Assembly (NCBI GenBank): GCA_017380275.1
Contig: JAFOEH010000243.1
Location: 1-8,064, forward strand
Reading direction: 5' to 3'
Length of the DNA: 8,064 nt
Origin: Alistipes sp.
GTDB taxonomy: Bacteria > Bacteroidota > Bacteroidia > Bacteroidales > Rikenellaceae
This document shows positions 1 to 7,053 of this stretch, in pieces; position 1 is the stretch's first letter; each line of letters begins with the position of its first letter. The notes beneath the pieces were generated by a model that had not been told where the DNA came from, ran no database searches, and was given only the letters and a program-made list of their open reading frames with translations. Both the position numbers and the translations under genes were made by a program.

Positions 1-1323
1 GGCGATGATGATCTCGGCCATACCCGCCGTCGGCATTCCGTTCTCATCGGTCTGTATGCCGTAGTACTCGGGACGGTGGATGAAGGCCACGATGTCGGCA
101 TCCTGCTCGATAGCTCCCGACTCACGCAGGTCGCTCAGCTGCGGACGCTTCGAGCCACCACGCGTCTCCGTCGCACGACTCAGCTGCGAGAGGGCGATGA
201 TGGGCACATTGAGCTCCTTGGCGATAGCCTTCAGCGTACGCGAGATGAAGGCCACCTCCTGCTCGCGGTTGCCGCGCGAATCCTGATTGCCGGTCATAAG
301 CTGCAGGTAGTCGATGACGATGATCTTGATGTCGTTGCTGATCTTCAGGCGGCGCGCCTTCGAGCGGAACTCGAAAACGGAGAGTGCGGGCGTATCGTCG
401 ATAAACAGAGGCGCCGTGCCGAGCGGCTTGGTTGCGCTCTCCAGATGGCGCCACTGCTCGGGCGTGAGGCGACCCGACTTAATATCGTTTCCGGGGAGTC
501 CCGTCTCGGCCACGATGAGTCGCATCATCAACTGCACCGACGACATCTCAAGCGAGAAGAATGCTACGGCCGACTCGTGATCAACGGCCATATTACGCGC
601 CATCGAGAGCACGAAGGCGGTCTTACCCATCGAAGGACGTGCCGCGATGATGATCAAATCGCTCGGCTGCCAGCCCAGCGTAACGCGGTCGATAGCCATA
701 AAACCCGACGGAACGCCATTGAAGGCCGAGGTGTTCTTGCTCGCCTCCTCGATCTGCTTCAGGGCCTTGTCCAGAATATCGTCGGCACGCTGCACCGAAC
801 GCTTGACGTGGCCCTCGGCAACAGCGAAGATCTCCGACTCGGCAAATCCGATCAGATCGTTCACATCCTGATCCTCGTCGTAGGAGCGACGCTGAATCTC
901 CGTTGCGGAGCGGATCAGCTCGCGCTGCACATACTTCTGCGCGATGATCTTGGCGTGAAACTCGACATTGGCCGCCGATCCCACCTTCTGCGTGAGCTGC
1001 GCAAGATAGGCCGCACCACCCACCTTCTTCAGTTCGCGGCGCGACTTTAGGCGCTCCGTGACGGTGTAGAGGTCGATGGGCTTAAGCTCGGCCGAGAGCG
1101 ACTCGATGGCCTGAAAAATCAGGCGGTGCTCCTCGGTGTAGAAGGCCGAGGGGGTGATGTACTCCTGCACCGAGATGATGCTATCCTTCTCGAGCATCAG
1201 CGCACCCAGCACAGCCTCCTCAAGTTCCACAGCCTGAGGGGGTACGGTGCCCACGATGGGGGCATCGGTGAGTTTATCGTAAGCGGCACGGTTGTTGGCC
1301 GACTGATTATATTCTTTAGCCAT
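1..1323 (-). CDS. dnaB: Replicative DNA helicase DnaB, 3' end cut by window edge
   Basis: This is the hexameric helicase that unwinds the replication fork and recruits primase. I translated it by hand from the ATG whose complement lies at 1321-1323; the frame stays open for 441 codons to base 1, so the C-terminus is missing (the family is usually about 450-520 residues). The N-terminal domain, about residues 28-130, carries the family opening VPPQAVELEEAVLGALMLE. The RecA-like ATPase domain starts near residue 200. It contains the Walker A motif RPSMGKT (229-235), SLEM (257-260), the Walker B segment IIVIDYLQL (334-342), the SQLSR motif (379-383) and the conserved LSDLRESGAIEQDAD (396-410). 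No intein interrupts Walker A or any other visible motif. The first 25 residues are a polar tail of the kind seen in Bacteroidota DnaB. There is no Shine-Dalgarno sequence before the start. The gene lies downstream of comF on the same strand but has its own promoter candidate. Identification is very secure. Confidence 0.97.
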   Translation of the reverse strand, partial: MAKEYNQSANNRAAYDKLTDAPIVGTVPPQAVELEEAVLGALMLEKDSIISVQEYITPSAFYTEEHRLIFQAIESLSAELKPIDLYTVTERLKSRRELKKVGGAAYLAQLTQKVGSAANVEFHAKIIAQKYVQRELIRSATEIQRRSYDEDQDVNDLIGFAESEIFAVAEGHVKRSVQRADDILDKALKQIEEASKNTSAFNGVPSGFMAIDRVTLGWQPSDLIIIAARPSMGKTAFVLSMARNMAVDHESAVAFFSLEMSSVQLMMRLIVAETGLPGNDIKSGRLTPEQWRHLESATKPLGTAPLFIDDTPALSVFEFRSKARRLKISNDIKIIVIDYLQLMTGNQDSRGNREQEVAFISRTLKAIAKELNVPIIALSQLSRATETRGGSKRPQLSDLRESGAIEQDADIVAFIHRPEYYGIQTDENGMPTAGMAEIIIA

Positions 1324-1519
1324 AAAATCGGATCTATCAGTTTTGTTGGTTTCGAGAGTCAAAATTAGCTATTTTTTGGGCAACGGACAATACAAATGAG
1401 GAAAAGTTATGAACACCCCGCCCATCAAAAACCGTTGATAACGCCCCAAACCATCCATTCAGCCCAATGCGAGGCTGTTTTTGGTATTTGAAAATTTCTG
1501 CGACAGGCTTTTCCTCCAC
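1324..1519. other. Intergenic gap between comF and dnaB
   Basis: The 196-base gap holds the dnaB promoter candidate. It also contains two weak inverted repeats in minus-strand orientation: a 5-base-pair CAGCC/GGCTG stem around 1458-1475, and a 5-base-pair ATCAA/TTGAT stem around 1424-1440. Neither is followed by a T tract, so I see no convincing intrinsic terminator after comF. Transcription from priA-comF might therefore continue into dnaB. A 60-codon minus-strand reading frame fills the gap from a GTG directly after the comF stop. I do not consider it a gene, because it covers the dnaB promoter and resembles nothing I know. Confidence 0.5.
1360..1391 (-). promoter_or_regulatory. Candidate Bacteroidota promoter for dnaB
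   Basis: Read on the minus strand, bases 1367-1360 are TAATTTTG, an exact match to the -7 box TAnnTTTG of the Bacteroidota primary sigma factor. Twenty bases further upstream, 1391-1388 reads ATTG, a partial match to the -33 TTTG box at normal spacing. The predicted start of transcription is near 1355, giving a leader of about 30 bases before the dnaB ATG. The promoter assignment is inferred from motif and position only. Confidence 0.6.
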
Positions 1520-2242
1520 CTACTGCTCCAGGCGCAGGCTGCGGCGCGTAGTGGCCAGAACGGCTACGCTCAATCGGGCCGAAGGAACGGCCTTGAGAAT
1601 TGTCTCGCCCAAAGAGATGATGGTTGCGCCCGTCGTGAAGACATCATCGACCAGGAGGATATGCTTACCCTCCAGCGCTTTAGGACGGCGGACACGAAAG
1701 ATTCCCTCGACATTGTCCCAACGCTCCGAGTGGCTCTGCGAGGTCTGACTGGCGTTGTAGCGGTAGCGGCAGAGGCTGTGACGATCGACCTTGAGTCCCA
1801 TCTCGCGGGCCATACCCTCGGCCAGGTACTCCGCCTGATTATATCCGCGCCATAGACGGCGACGCCAATGCAGCGGCACGGGAACGATCACATCGACATC
1901 GGCATAGGCCCCACTCTCCTTGAGCAGCGCCCCATACCAGCGTCCCAGATCGTAGGCCGAGAGCCACCGCCCCGCATACTTGAAGCGGTGAACGGCATCA
2001 CGCCACGGACTGCCCTCGACATACCACAGCAGCGCCGAAGCCTCCTCGACGGGGAGCAACCCCCAGAAGCGTTCGTGCATAGCATTGGCTCGCTCCTCCC
2101 ACAGCATAGTGAGCGGAGCGGTGGCCTCGCACGCGGTGCAGACAACCGTCTCTCCTCGCGGCATCGCACCGCCACAGATAGGGCACGAGCGGGGCACGAC
2201 GAGCGAGCGCAGGTCGGTGATTATATCACTGAGGATCGACAT
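1520..2242 (-). CDS. comF: ComF family phosphoribosyltransferase-like protein
   Basis: This is a 240-residue member of the ComF/ComFC/GntX family, which pairs an N-terminal four-cysteine zinc site with a type I phosphoribosyltransferase fold. The cysteines are C20, C23, C35 and C38 (CPIC and CTAC). The middle region has VDVIVPVPLHWRRR followed by RGYNQAEYLA (132-141), typical of the family. The PRPP-binding loop LLVDDVFTTGAT is at 196-207. Length is normal. Homologues take part in DNA uptake during natural transformation, acting in the cytoplasm, but many non-competent bacteria carry the gene and its reaction is unsettled. The ATG overlaps the 3' end of priA by 17 bases in another frame, and no Shine-Dalgarno sequence precedes it. 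This suggests co-transcription and translational coupling with priA. Family membership is firm; a role in competence here is only inferred. Confidence 0.92.
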   Translation of the reverse strand: MSILSDIITDLRSLVVPRSCPICGGAMPRGETVVCTACEATAPLTMLWEERANAMHERFWGLLPVEEASALLWYVEGSPWRDAVHRFKYAGRWLSAYDLGRWYGALLKESGAYADVDVIVPVPLHWRRRLWRGYNQAEYLAEGMAREMGLKVDRHSLCRYRYNASQTSQSHSERWDNVEGIFRVRRPKALEGKHILLVDDVFTTGATIISLGETILKAVPSARLSVAVLATTRRSLRLEQ

Positions 2243-4493
2243 CTACGGATATGATAATTCGCTTGAAATCAGCACTCTTTGCTGCCGCCTGCAACTCCTC
2301 GCGCAGCAGCTCGCGCGCACGTTTGAGCGAGCGGCCATTCTCCACCTTTAGCATCAGGCGCAGGATATATTCGCCTCGGATGCGGTCGATGGGTGGTGCT
2401 ACGGGACCGGCCACACGCGCTCCGAAACGGCTACGCAGTCGCTCTGCCAAGTGAGCCGTAGCACGTCGCAAAGTCTGCAGATCGCTCTCGCGCAGGGTGA
2501 GTTGTATGATGTGGGAGTAGGGCGGGTAGCAGAAGGCGTGGCGGTCGGCAAGCTCCACACGCGCCATAGCCTCGTAGTCGCCACGCGCCACAAAGCCGAT
2601 GGTCTGGTTGTCGGGCTCGGAGGTCTGCACAATGACCACACCCTCGCTCTGGCGACGGCCTGCACGTCCTGCCACCTGCGTCATAAGCTGGTAGGCGCGC
2701 TCCGAGGAGCGGAAGTCGGGCGAGAGCAGCAGGTTGTCGGCGTTGAGAACGCCAACCACAGCCACACGACCAAAATCGAAACCCTTGGTTATCATCTGCG
2801 TGCCGACCAAAATATCGGTCTGCCCCGACTCGAAGGAGCGGATGATGCGATTGTAGGCGCTCTCGGAAGTGGAGGTGTCGCGGTCGAGTCGAGCCACGCG
2901 AGCCGATGGGAAGAGTGCCGCCACAACCTCCTCGATGCGCTCCGTGCCGAAGCCCATACCCTTCAGGTCGGCCGTTTCGCACTGCGGACAGAAGTGCGGC
3001 ACGGGCTCAGTATGACCACAGTAGTGGCACTCCATACGGCCGTTGGAGCGGTGATGGGTGAGCGTCACGTTGCAGTTGGGACAGCGCGGCGTCCAGCCGC
3101 AGCCGCTGCATTGAACGTAAGGAGCGAAGCCGCGACGATTCTGGAACAGCATCACCTGCTCGCCGCGTTCTAGGGCCGAGCCTATGGCGTTGATTAGCAC
3201 TTGATTGAAGTGGGTGCGTCGCTCGCCTCGCTTGACCGAGCGCATCGTGTCCGAGATGATTATCCGCGGCTCTCTCGCATCGCCATAACGCTCAGCCAGA
3301 AGCGAATATCCATACTTACCCCACTCGGCATTGGCATAGCTCTCGAGCGAGGGGGTGGCACTACCCAAGAGAGTCTGCGCCCCATACAACGAGGCCAGCA
3401 CGATAGCAGTATCGCGCCCCTGATAGCGGGGAGCCGAGTCGCTCTGCTTATAGCTCGAGTCGTGCTCCTCATCGACGATGACAAGTTGCAGATGGCGCAA
3501 CGGCAGGAACAGCGCTGAGCGCGCTCCGACTACCAACTCGCCACCCGAGCTATGCGTCAGTCGCAGGAATGTCTCCGTACGGCGCAACATCGTAAGTTTG
3601 GAGTGGTAGGCACTCACGCGCGAGCCAAAGACACGTTCCAGGCGCTCGATAAGTTGCCCCGTGAGGGCAATCTCGGGCACGAGCAGCAGCACATCGCCAC
3701 CGCGCGAGAGCGTCTCGGCCATCAGCGTCATATATATCTCGGTCTTGCCCGAACCCGTAACTCCGCGCAGCAGATGTACGCCACGACCTTCGCGGCGGCT
3801 TGCGTGGATCCCCTCCACGACACGTTGCTGTGCGGGTGTGAGCTGGGGCAGGATGAACGGCGAATCCATATCGCGCTCGACGGTGCGTTCGCGCTCCACA
3901 ATCTCGATGTAACCGCCCTTGCAGAGGGCCGCAATCTGCGCAGCATCGCAGTCGAGCAGTCGGCGCGGCAGAAGGCCAGCGCCAGAGGTTAAATCGTTGT
4001 TAGAGGCTAATGCTGAGAGAATTGCGCTTCGGCGTGGGGCACGGCGTTCGATGCGTCGAGCCTCCTGCGTCAATCGCTCCGCGTCCTGCCACTCTTTGCG
4101 CAATGAAATATATTTCTCGGTGCGGGGAGAGAACTCCTGCATCGAGAACTCCTCCGCCGAGCGGCCGCGCGGCTTGATGAGCGAGGGCAACGCCTGACGC
4201 ATAACCTCGCCCAGCGTACACATATAATAATCGGCCATCCACTCCCACAGCTGCATCTGCTTCGCATCCAGCAGCGGCCTGTCGTACAAGCGTCGGCCTA
4301 TGGGTTTGATGCGCTTGAGCTGTGGCGGCTCGCTGTGCAGTCGCCAGACGATGCCCGTGTAGATGTTCCGCTGTCCGAACTGCACCGCAACGGCATCGCC
4401 CACGCCCAACGACTCCCACTCCGCACCATCGGGCACGGAGAAGCAGTAGGCTGGCTGCGCCAGCGGAAGGACTATGTCGGCATAGAGTGGCAT
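2226..4493 (-). CDS. priA: Primosomal protein N' (replication restart helicase PriA)
   Basis: PriA is a superfamily 2 helicase moving 3' to 5'. It recognises stalled or recombined forks and starts reloading of DnaB. At 755 residues it is slightly longer than the 732-residue E. coli protein and complete. The start fits the family opening YADIVLPL (residues 4-11), part of the 3'-DNA-binding domain. The helicase core has Walker A GVTGSGKT (244-251), LVPEIALT (271-278), the DEEH box (341-344), LGSATPS (376-382), GTQMITKGFDF (564-574) and QVAGRAGR (606-613). The zinc-binding insertion has all eight cysteines: C462, C465, C471, C474, C489, C492, C502 and C505. The C-terminal domain includes PPYSHI (657-662) and a GEYILRLMLKV segment (707-717). 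It is the first gene of an apparent priA-comF operon and is transcribed divergently from the DUF4252-type gene. All catalytic and zinc-binding residues are present, so it should be active. Confidence 0.98.
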   Translation of the reverse strand: MPLYADIVLPLAQPAYCFSVPDGAEWESLGVGDAVAVQFGQRNIYTGIVWRLHSEPPQLKRIKPIGRRLYDRPLLDAKQMQLWEWMADYYMCTLGEVMRQALPSLIKPRGRSAEEFSMQEFSPRTEKYISLRKEWQDAERLTQEARRIERRAPRRSAILSALASNNDLTSGAGLLPRRLLDCDAAQIAALCKGGYIEIVERERTVERDMDSPFILPQLTPAQQRVVEGIHASRREGRGVHLLRGVTGSGKTEIYMTLMAETLSRGGDVLLLVPEIALTGQLIERLERVFGSRVSAYHSKLTMLRRTETFLRLTHSSGGELVVGARSALFLPLRHLQLVIVDEEHDSSYKQSDSAPRYQGRDTAIVLASLYGAQTLLGSATPSLESYANAEWGKYGYSLLAERYGDAREPRIIISDTMRSVKRGERRTHFNQVLINAIGSALERGEQVMLFQNRRGFAPYVQCSGCGWTPRCPNCNVTLTHHRSNGRMECHYCGHTEPVPHFCPQCETADLKGMGFGTERIEEVVAALFPSARVARLDRDTSTSESAYNRIIRSFESGQTDILVGTQMITKGFDFGRVAVVGVLNADNLLLSPDFRSSERAYQLMTQVAGRAGRRQSEGVVIVQTSEPDNQTIGFVARGDYEAMARVELADRHAFCYPPYSHIIQLTLRESDLQTLRRATAHLAERLRSRFGARVAGPVAPPIDRIRGEYILRLMLKVENGRSLKRARELLREELQAAAKSADFKRIIISVDVDPQ

Positions 4494-4500
4494 CGGAAGT

Positions 4501-4508
4501 CAAATATA
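4501..4508 (-). promoter_or_regulatory. Candidate -7 promoter box for priA
   Basis: On the minus strand bases 4508-4501 read TATATTTG, an exact TAnnTTTG match. The box ends only 7 bases before the priA ATG, so transcription would begin about 0-4 bases ahead of the start codon. I see no good TTTG -33 box about 20 bases upstream. The position would give an almost leaderless mRNA; the real promoter could instead lie further up, inside the divergent region. Confidence 0.4.
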
Positions 4509-4549
4509 AGAATTTTCGAGAATAAAAACGGGGCACGATAACATTTTTC

Positions 4550-4575
4550 TTTGCAAAATAGTTACTTTTGCAAAA
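4550..4575. repeat. Twin TTTGCAAAA repeats at the DUF4252-type gene promoter
   Basis: TTTGCAAAA occurs at 4550-4558 and again at 4567-4575, a start-to-start distance of 17 bases. Because TTTGCAAA is its own reverse complement, the pair also forms a perfect 9-base inverted repeat (4550-4558 with 4566-4574) around a 7-base spacer. The second copy overlaps the -7 promoter box. This could be an operator, or simply the result of a promoter motif falling within A/T-rich sequence. Confidence 0.45.
4563..4570 (+). promoter_or_regulatory. Candidate -7 promoter box for the DUF4252-type gene
   Basis: TACTTTTG matches the Bacteroidota -7 consensus TAnnTTTG exactly. Transcription should begin near 4574-4577, leaving a leader of about 15 bases before the ATG at 4590. 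No clear TTTG lies at the expected -33 position; the nearest upstream TTTG (4550-4553) is only 9 bases away. Confidence 0.55.
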
Positions 4576-4589
4576 CAACAACTAGCATT

Positions 4590-5084
4590 ATGAAAAAACT
4601 CCTTCTACTTATCACCCTTATAATTGGAGTCCTGCAGGGTGAGGCATATGCTCAGACATTCGATGAGGTCGTAAAAAAATTCGAGGACAAGAAGGGTGCC
4701 GAGGTAATCAAAATACCGGGCGCACTGATGAAAATAGCCCTGGCCTTTGCCGACGAGGACGAGGATATGCCCCGCGAGGCTATGGAGTTTCTCAAGCACA
4801 TATCGTCGATGGCCTTCCTCGATATGTCGGAGTGCAGTAGCGCCGACAAGCAGGCCTTCGCAACGGCTATGAAGAGTTTGACGATAGATGATTTTGAGCC
4901 TATCGATACGGAGGACATCGAGAACGCACGAGTCTTCTTCCACAAAGGAAAGAAGAAGAACCAGATGATAATGGCCTCATATGAAGGCGATAACTACTCG
5001 CTTACACTTATGACGGGCCGCTTCGACGAGGCGTTAGCTGCGATGTATGCCACCGCGAGCAAAGACAAAGAAGAGAAGAAATAA
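4590..5084 (+). CDS. Secreted DUF4252-like protein of unknown function
   Basis: This is a small 164-residue exported protein. I chose the ATG at 4590 rather than a longer frame from 4551, because 4590 begins a clean signal peptide (MKK, then a leucine/isoleucine-rich core). The longer form would start inside the promoter. Signal peptidase I would probably cut after A21 (AYA before QTF), releasing a periplasmic protein of about 143 residues; no lipobox cysteine is present. The mature part is highly charged, with an acidic run ADEDED at 54-59 and a lysine-rich end. The pattern (start like FDEVVKKFEDKKGAEVIKIP, late segment like ENARVFFHKGKKKNQMI) resembles DUF4252 proteins, which are common in Bacteroidota and have no known role. 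I cannot confirm this without a profile search. It lies 15 bases before the radical SAM gene and is probably co-transcribed with it. Base composition is more A/T-rich than in its neighbours. Confidence 0.75.
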   Translation: MKKLLLLITLIIGVLQGEAYAQTFDEVVKKFEDKKGAEVIKIPGALMKIALAFADEDEDMPREAMEFLKHISSMAFLDMSECSSADKQAFATAMKSLTIDDFEPIDTEDIENARVFFHKGKKKNQMIMASYEGDNYSLTLMTGRFDEALAAMYATASKDKEEKK

Positions 5085-5099
5085 CAAGCCCGAGCAAGA

Positions 5100-6059
5100 A
5101 TGATTTACCCCTGGGGCGACGAGCGCCGCTTTAACTCCTACGCGGCATATTTTCGACGTACGTTCGGCCAGCGAATGCAAAAGGTTACGGTGAATGCGGG
5201 CTTCAGCTGTCCCAACCGCGACGGGCTGATCTCGACGGGAGGCTGCACATTCTGCGACAATGCCGCCTTCACGCCCTCCTACTGCAACCCCTCGAAGAGC
5301 ATCACGCAGCAGATCGATGAGGGCATCGAATTCCATCGTCGCCGCTACCGCAAGGCGGAGCAGTATCTTGTCTATTTTCAATCATTCTCAAATACTTACG
5401 CGTCACTTGAGCGTCTGCGCGAGTGCTACGATGAGGCCCTCTCGCACCCATCGGTGGCAGGCATCGTAGTGGGCACTCGGCCCGACTGCGTGGACGAGGA
5501 GAAGCTCGATTACTTCTCATCGCTCGCCCGCCAGAAGTACGTCGCCATAGAGTATGGCGTCGAGTCGTGCTACGACGCTACACTCCTTCGCATCAACCGC
5601 GGCCACGACTTCGCAACGGCCGAGCGGGCAATCCGTCAGACGGCCGAGCGGGGGATTCACTGCGGAGCGCACTTCATCCTCGGCCTGCCGGGCGAGAGCG
5701 ATCGGATGCTCATCGAGCAGGTGGAGCGGATAAACTCGCTGCCGCTCACCACCATCAAGTTCCATCAACTCCAACTCTTTCGCGGGACGGCGCTGGCCGC
5801 CGAGTATGACGCTCACCCCGAGCGATTCCGTTTCTGGAGCGTGGAGGAGTACATCGAACTCTTCATCGAAATCCTACGTCGCCTCAGGCCCGACATCGTC
5901 GTAGAGCGATTTGCGGGCGAAGCACCACCCCGCTACCACCACACCGCAGGGTGGGGATTGGTGCGCAACGAGGAACTTTTGGCGATGCTCGACCGAAGAT
6001 TGGAGGAGAAAAATGTACACCAAGGCGATTTTTTTAATATATTTGCGCCCGCAAAGTGA
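5100..6059 (+). CDS. Radical SAM protein, YhcC/YtqA type (TIGR01212 family)
   Basis: This 319-residue enzyme should bind a [4Fe-4S] cluster and S-adenosylmethionine. The cluster cysteines are C37, C49 and C52 in the family pattern CPNRDG...GGCTFC (a C-x11-C-x2-C spacing unlike the common C-x3-C-x2-C). The N-terminus (FNSYAAYFRRTFGQRMQKVTVNAGFSCPNRDG region), VYFQSFSNTY (91-100), VGTRPDC (124-130), EYGVES (151-156), HFILGLPGE (191-199) and the KFHQLQLFRGT segment (220-230) are typical of this Elp3-like branch. In Bacillus subtilis the relative YtqA has been reported to act in wobble-uridine modification of tRNA (cmnm5s2U to nm5s2U, also named MnmL). A tRNA role here is inferred from that family link, and the match to YhcC, whose substrate is less clear, is equally good. 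No partner methyltransferase of the YtqB type is in the window. The start at 5100 gives the normal family N-terminus. It is probably in an operon with the preceding gene. Confidence 0.9.
   Translation: MIYPWGDERRFNSYAAYFRRTFGQRMQKVTVNAGFSCPNRDGLISTGGCTFCDNAAFTPSYCNPSKSITQQIDEGIEFHRRRYRKAEQYLVYFQSFSNTYASLERLRECYDEALSHPSVAGIVVGTRPDCVDEEKLDYFSSLARQKYVAIEYGVESCYDATLLRINRGHDFATAERAIRQTAERGIHCGAHFILGLPGESDRMLIEQVERINSLPLTTIKFHQLQLFRGTALAAEYDAHPERFRFWSVEEYIELFIEILRRLRPDIVVERFAGEAPPRYHHTAGWGLVRNEELLAMLDRRLEEKNVHQGDFFNIFAPAK
6038..6045 (+). promoter_or_regulatory. Candidate -7 promoter box for yitT-like gene
   Basis: TATATTTG matches TAnnTTTG exactly. It lies inside the last codons of the radical SAM gene, in a locally A/T-rich stretch. 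Transcription would begin near 6050 and give a leader of about 70 bases. No good -33 box is visible. There is no terminator between the radical SAM gene and the YitT-type gene (only a 5-base-pair TGATA/TATCA stem at 6057-6070 without a T tract), so read-through is also possible. Confidence 0.45.
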
Positions 6060-6107
6060 TAAAGATATCAATTTTCACACATTAACGCATTTTAGGTTTC
6101 AAATTAT

Positions 6108-6113
6108 AAGGAG
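6108..6113 (+). promoter_or_regulatory. Clear Shine-Dalgarno sequence for the yitT-like gene
   Basis: AAGGAG lies 7 bases before the ATG at 6121, an ideal spacing. Such sequences are scarce in Bacteroidota, and none of the other starts in this window has a comparable one. It fixes the start codon and may mark the gene for efficient translation. Confidence 0.7.
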
Positions 6114-6120
6114 TTAGGTT

Positions 6121-7029
6121 ATGAATCTCACATTAACAAAGGTGGCCGTAGGCATCAAGGAGTATTTGCTGATGGCTCTGGGAATGTTTATGTACGCTCT
6201 GGGATGGGTAGGTTGCGTGATCCCCGTAGGAGGTATGGGCGGCGGCGCAACGGGTCTTTCGATGATCCTCAACGCTCTGCTCCCCGCCATCTCGATCGGT
6301 ACGCTTGTCTTTATCATCAACGCCATACTGCTCATCGTGGCAGGTTTCATCGTAGGTTGGAACTTCGGAATCAAGACCATCTACTGCATCATCGTGCTCT
6401 CTATTGCGATGGACGTTGTGGGCGCAGTCCTGCCCGAAAATATTCTGGCGATCTACACCCAGAACATCGACTCGCACAACATCCTGCTCGTAATCCTCGG
6501 CGCGGTATTGGCCGGTGGAGGCGTAGCGCTGAGCTTCAGCCAGGGCGGCTCGACGGGTGGTACGGATATCGTGGCGATGATTATAAACAAATACAAGACA
6601 GTTAGTTACGGCAAGATCGTGATCACGAGCGACTTTTTCATTATCGGCAGTTCGCTCTTCATCGCACCCGACCTGGCAACGGGTATCGCAACGGTAATCT
6701 ACGGTTATATTATGGTTGCTGTATTCGGCTACACGGTCGATCTGATTCAGTCGGGTAACCAGCAGTCGAGCCAGATCTTCATCATCTCGCCCCACTATGA
6801 GGCCATCGCCGATGCGATCAACCACGAGGCCCATCGCGGTGTCACGGTGATCGACGGCAAGGGCTGGTACACCAAGAACGAGTGCAAGATCGTGATGGTC
6901 GTAACGCGCAAGCGCGACGCTTCGCAGGTGCTCAAGATCGCCCACCGCATCGACTCCAACGCCTTCTGTACGATGGGCTCCGTTATGGGAGTTTATGGGC
7001 AGGGATTTGAGGCTCTGGGCAAGATTTAA
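6121..7029 (+). CDS. YitT family membrane protein (DUF161 + DUF2179)
   Basis: This is a 302-residue inner-membrane protein of the YitT family. The N-terminal two-thirds is strongly hydrophobic. Likely membrane segments are at about residues 14-34, 44-56, 60-80, 86-104, 120-140 and 167-205 (possibly two helices). Glycine-rich family signatures are PVGGMGGGATGLS (35-47) and the QGGSTGGTD motif (141-149), the hallmark of the DUF161 repeat. From about 215 to 296 there is a soluble domain of the DUF2179 type, recognisable from SPHYEAIADAINHEAHRGVT (223-242), GKGWYTKNECKIV (246-258) and the C-terminal GSVMGVYGQGF (286-296). Length is normal and the domain order is standard. The function of the family is not established; a transport role is often assumed. 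The gene stands alone between a promoter candidate and a strong terminator, so it is probably its own transcription unit. Confidence 0.93.
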   Translation: MNLTLTKVAVGIKEYLLMALGMFMYALGWVGCVIPVGGMGGGATGLSMILNALLPAISIGTLVFIINAILLIVAGFIVGWNFGIKTIYCIIVLSIAMDVVGAVLPENILAIYTQNIDSHNILLVILGAVLAGGGVALSFSQGGSTGGTDIVAMIINKYKTVSYGKIVITSDFFIIGSSLFIAPDLATGIATVIYGYIMVAVFGYTVDLIQSGNQQSSQIFIISPHYEAIADAINHEAHRGVTVIDGKGWYTKNECKIVMVVTRKRDASQVLKIAHRIDSNAFCTMGSVMGVYGQGFEALGKI

Positions 7030-7053
7030 GCTCAAATATCAATAAAACGACAC

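Noticed and set aside
76..1050. Long plus-strand open frame (324 codons) opposite dnaB
   Set aside because: It is fully antisense to a clear DnaB, is rich in arginine, histidine and leucine as expected from a reversed GC-rich gene, and has no recognisable domain.
1433..1443. CGTTGATAACG palindrome, considered as a DnaA box or operator
   Set aside because: It does not match the DnaA box TTATNCACA well, it is single, and there is no replication-origin context.
1337..1519. 60-codon minus-strand frame directly after comF
   Set aside because: It would begin with GTG right after the comF stop, overlaps the dnaB promoter candidate, and its product resembles nothing known. It is kept only as a low-probability small protein.
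2451..3173. Plus-strand open frame of 240 codons opposite priA
   Set aside because: It is antisense to the intact helicase and zinc-binding regions of PriA and shows no family resemblance.
4551..4589. N-terminal extension of the DUF4252-type protein
   Set aside because: It would be encoded across the -7 promoter box and would put 13 residues ahead of a well-formed signal peptide.
6057..6070. TGATA/TATCA hairpin at the end of the radical SAM gene, considered as a terminator
   Set aside because: It has only five mostly A-T pairs and no T tract directly after it.
6133..7035. Minus-strand open frame of 300 codons opposite the yitT-like gene
   Set aside because: It mirrors the sense gene almost exactly. 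Its product is an aspartate/histidine/arginine-rich string without a domain, which comes from the codon pattern of the real gene.
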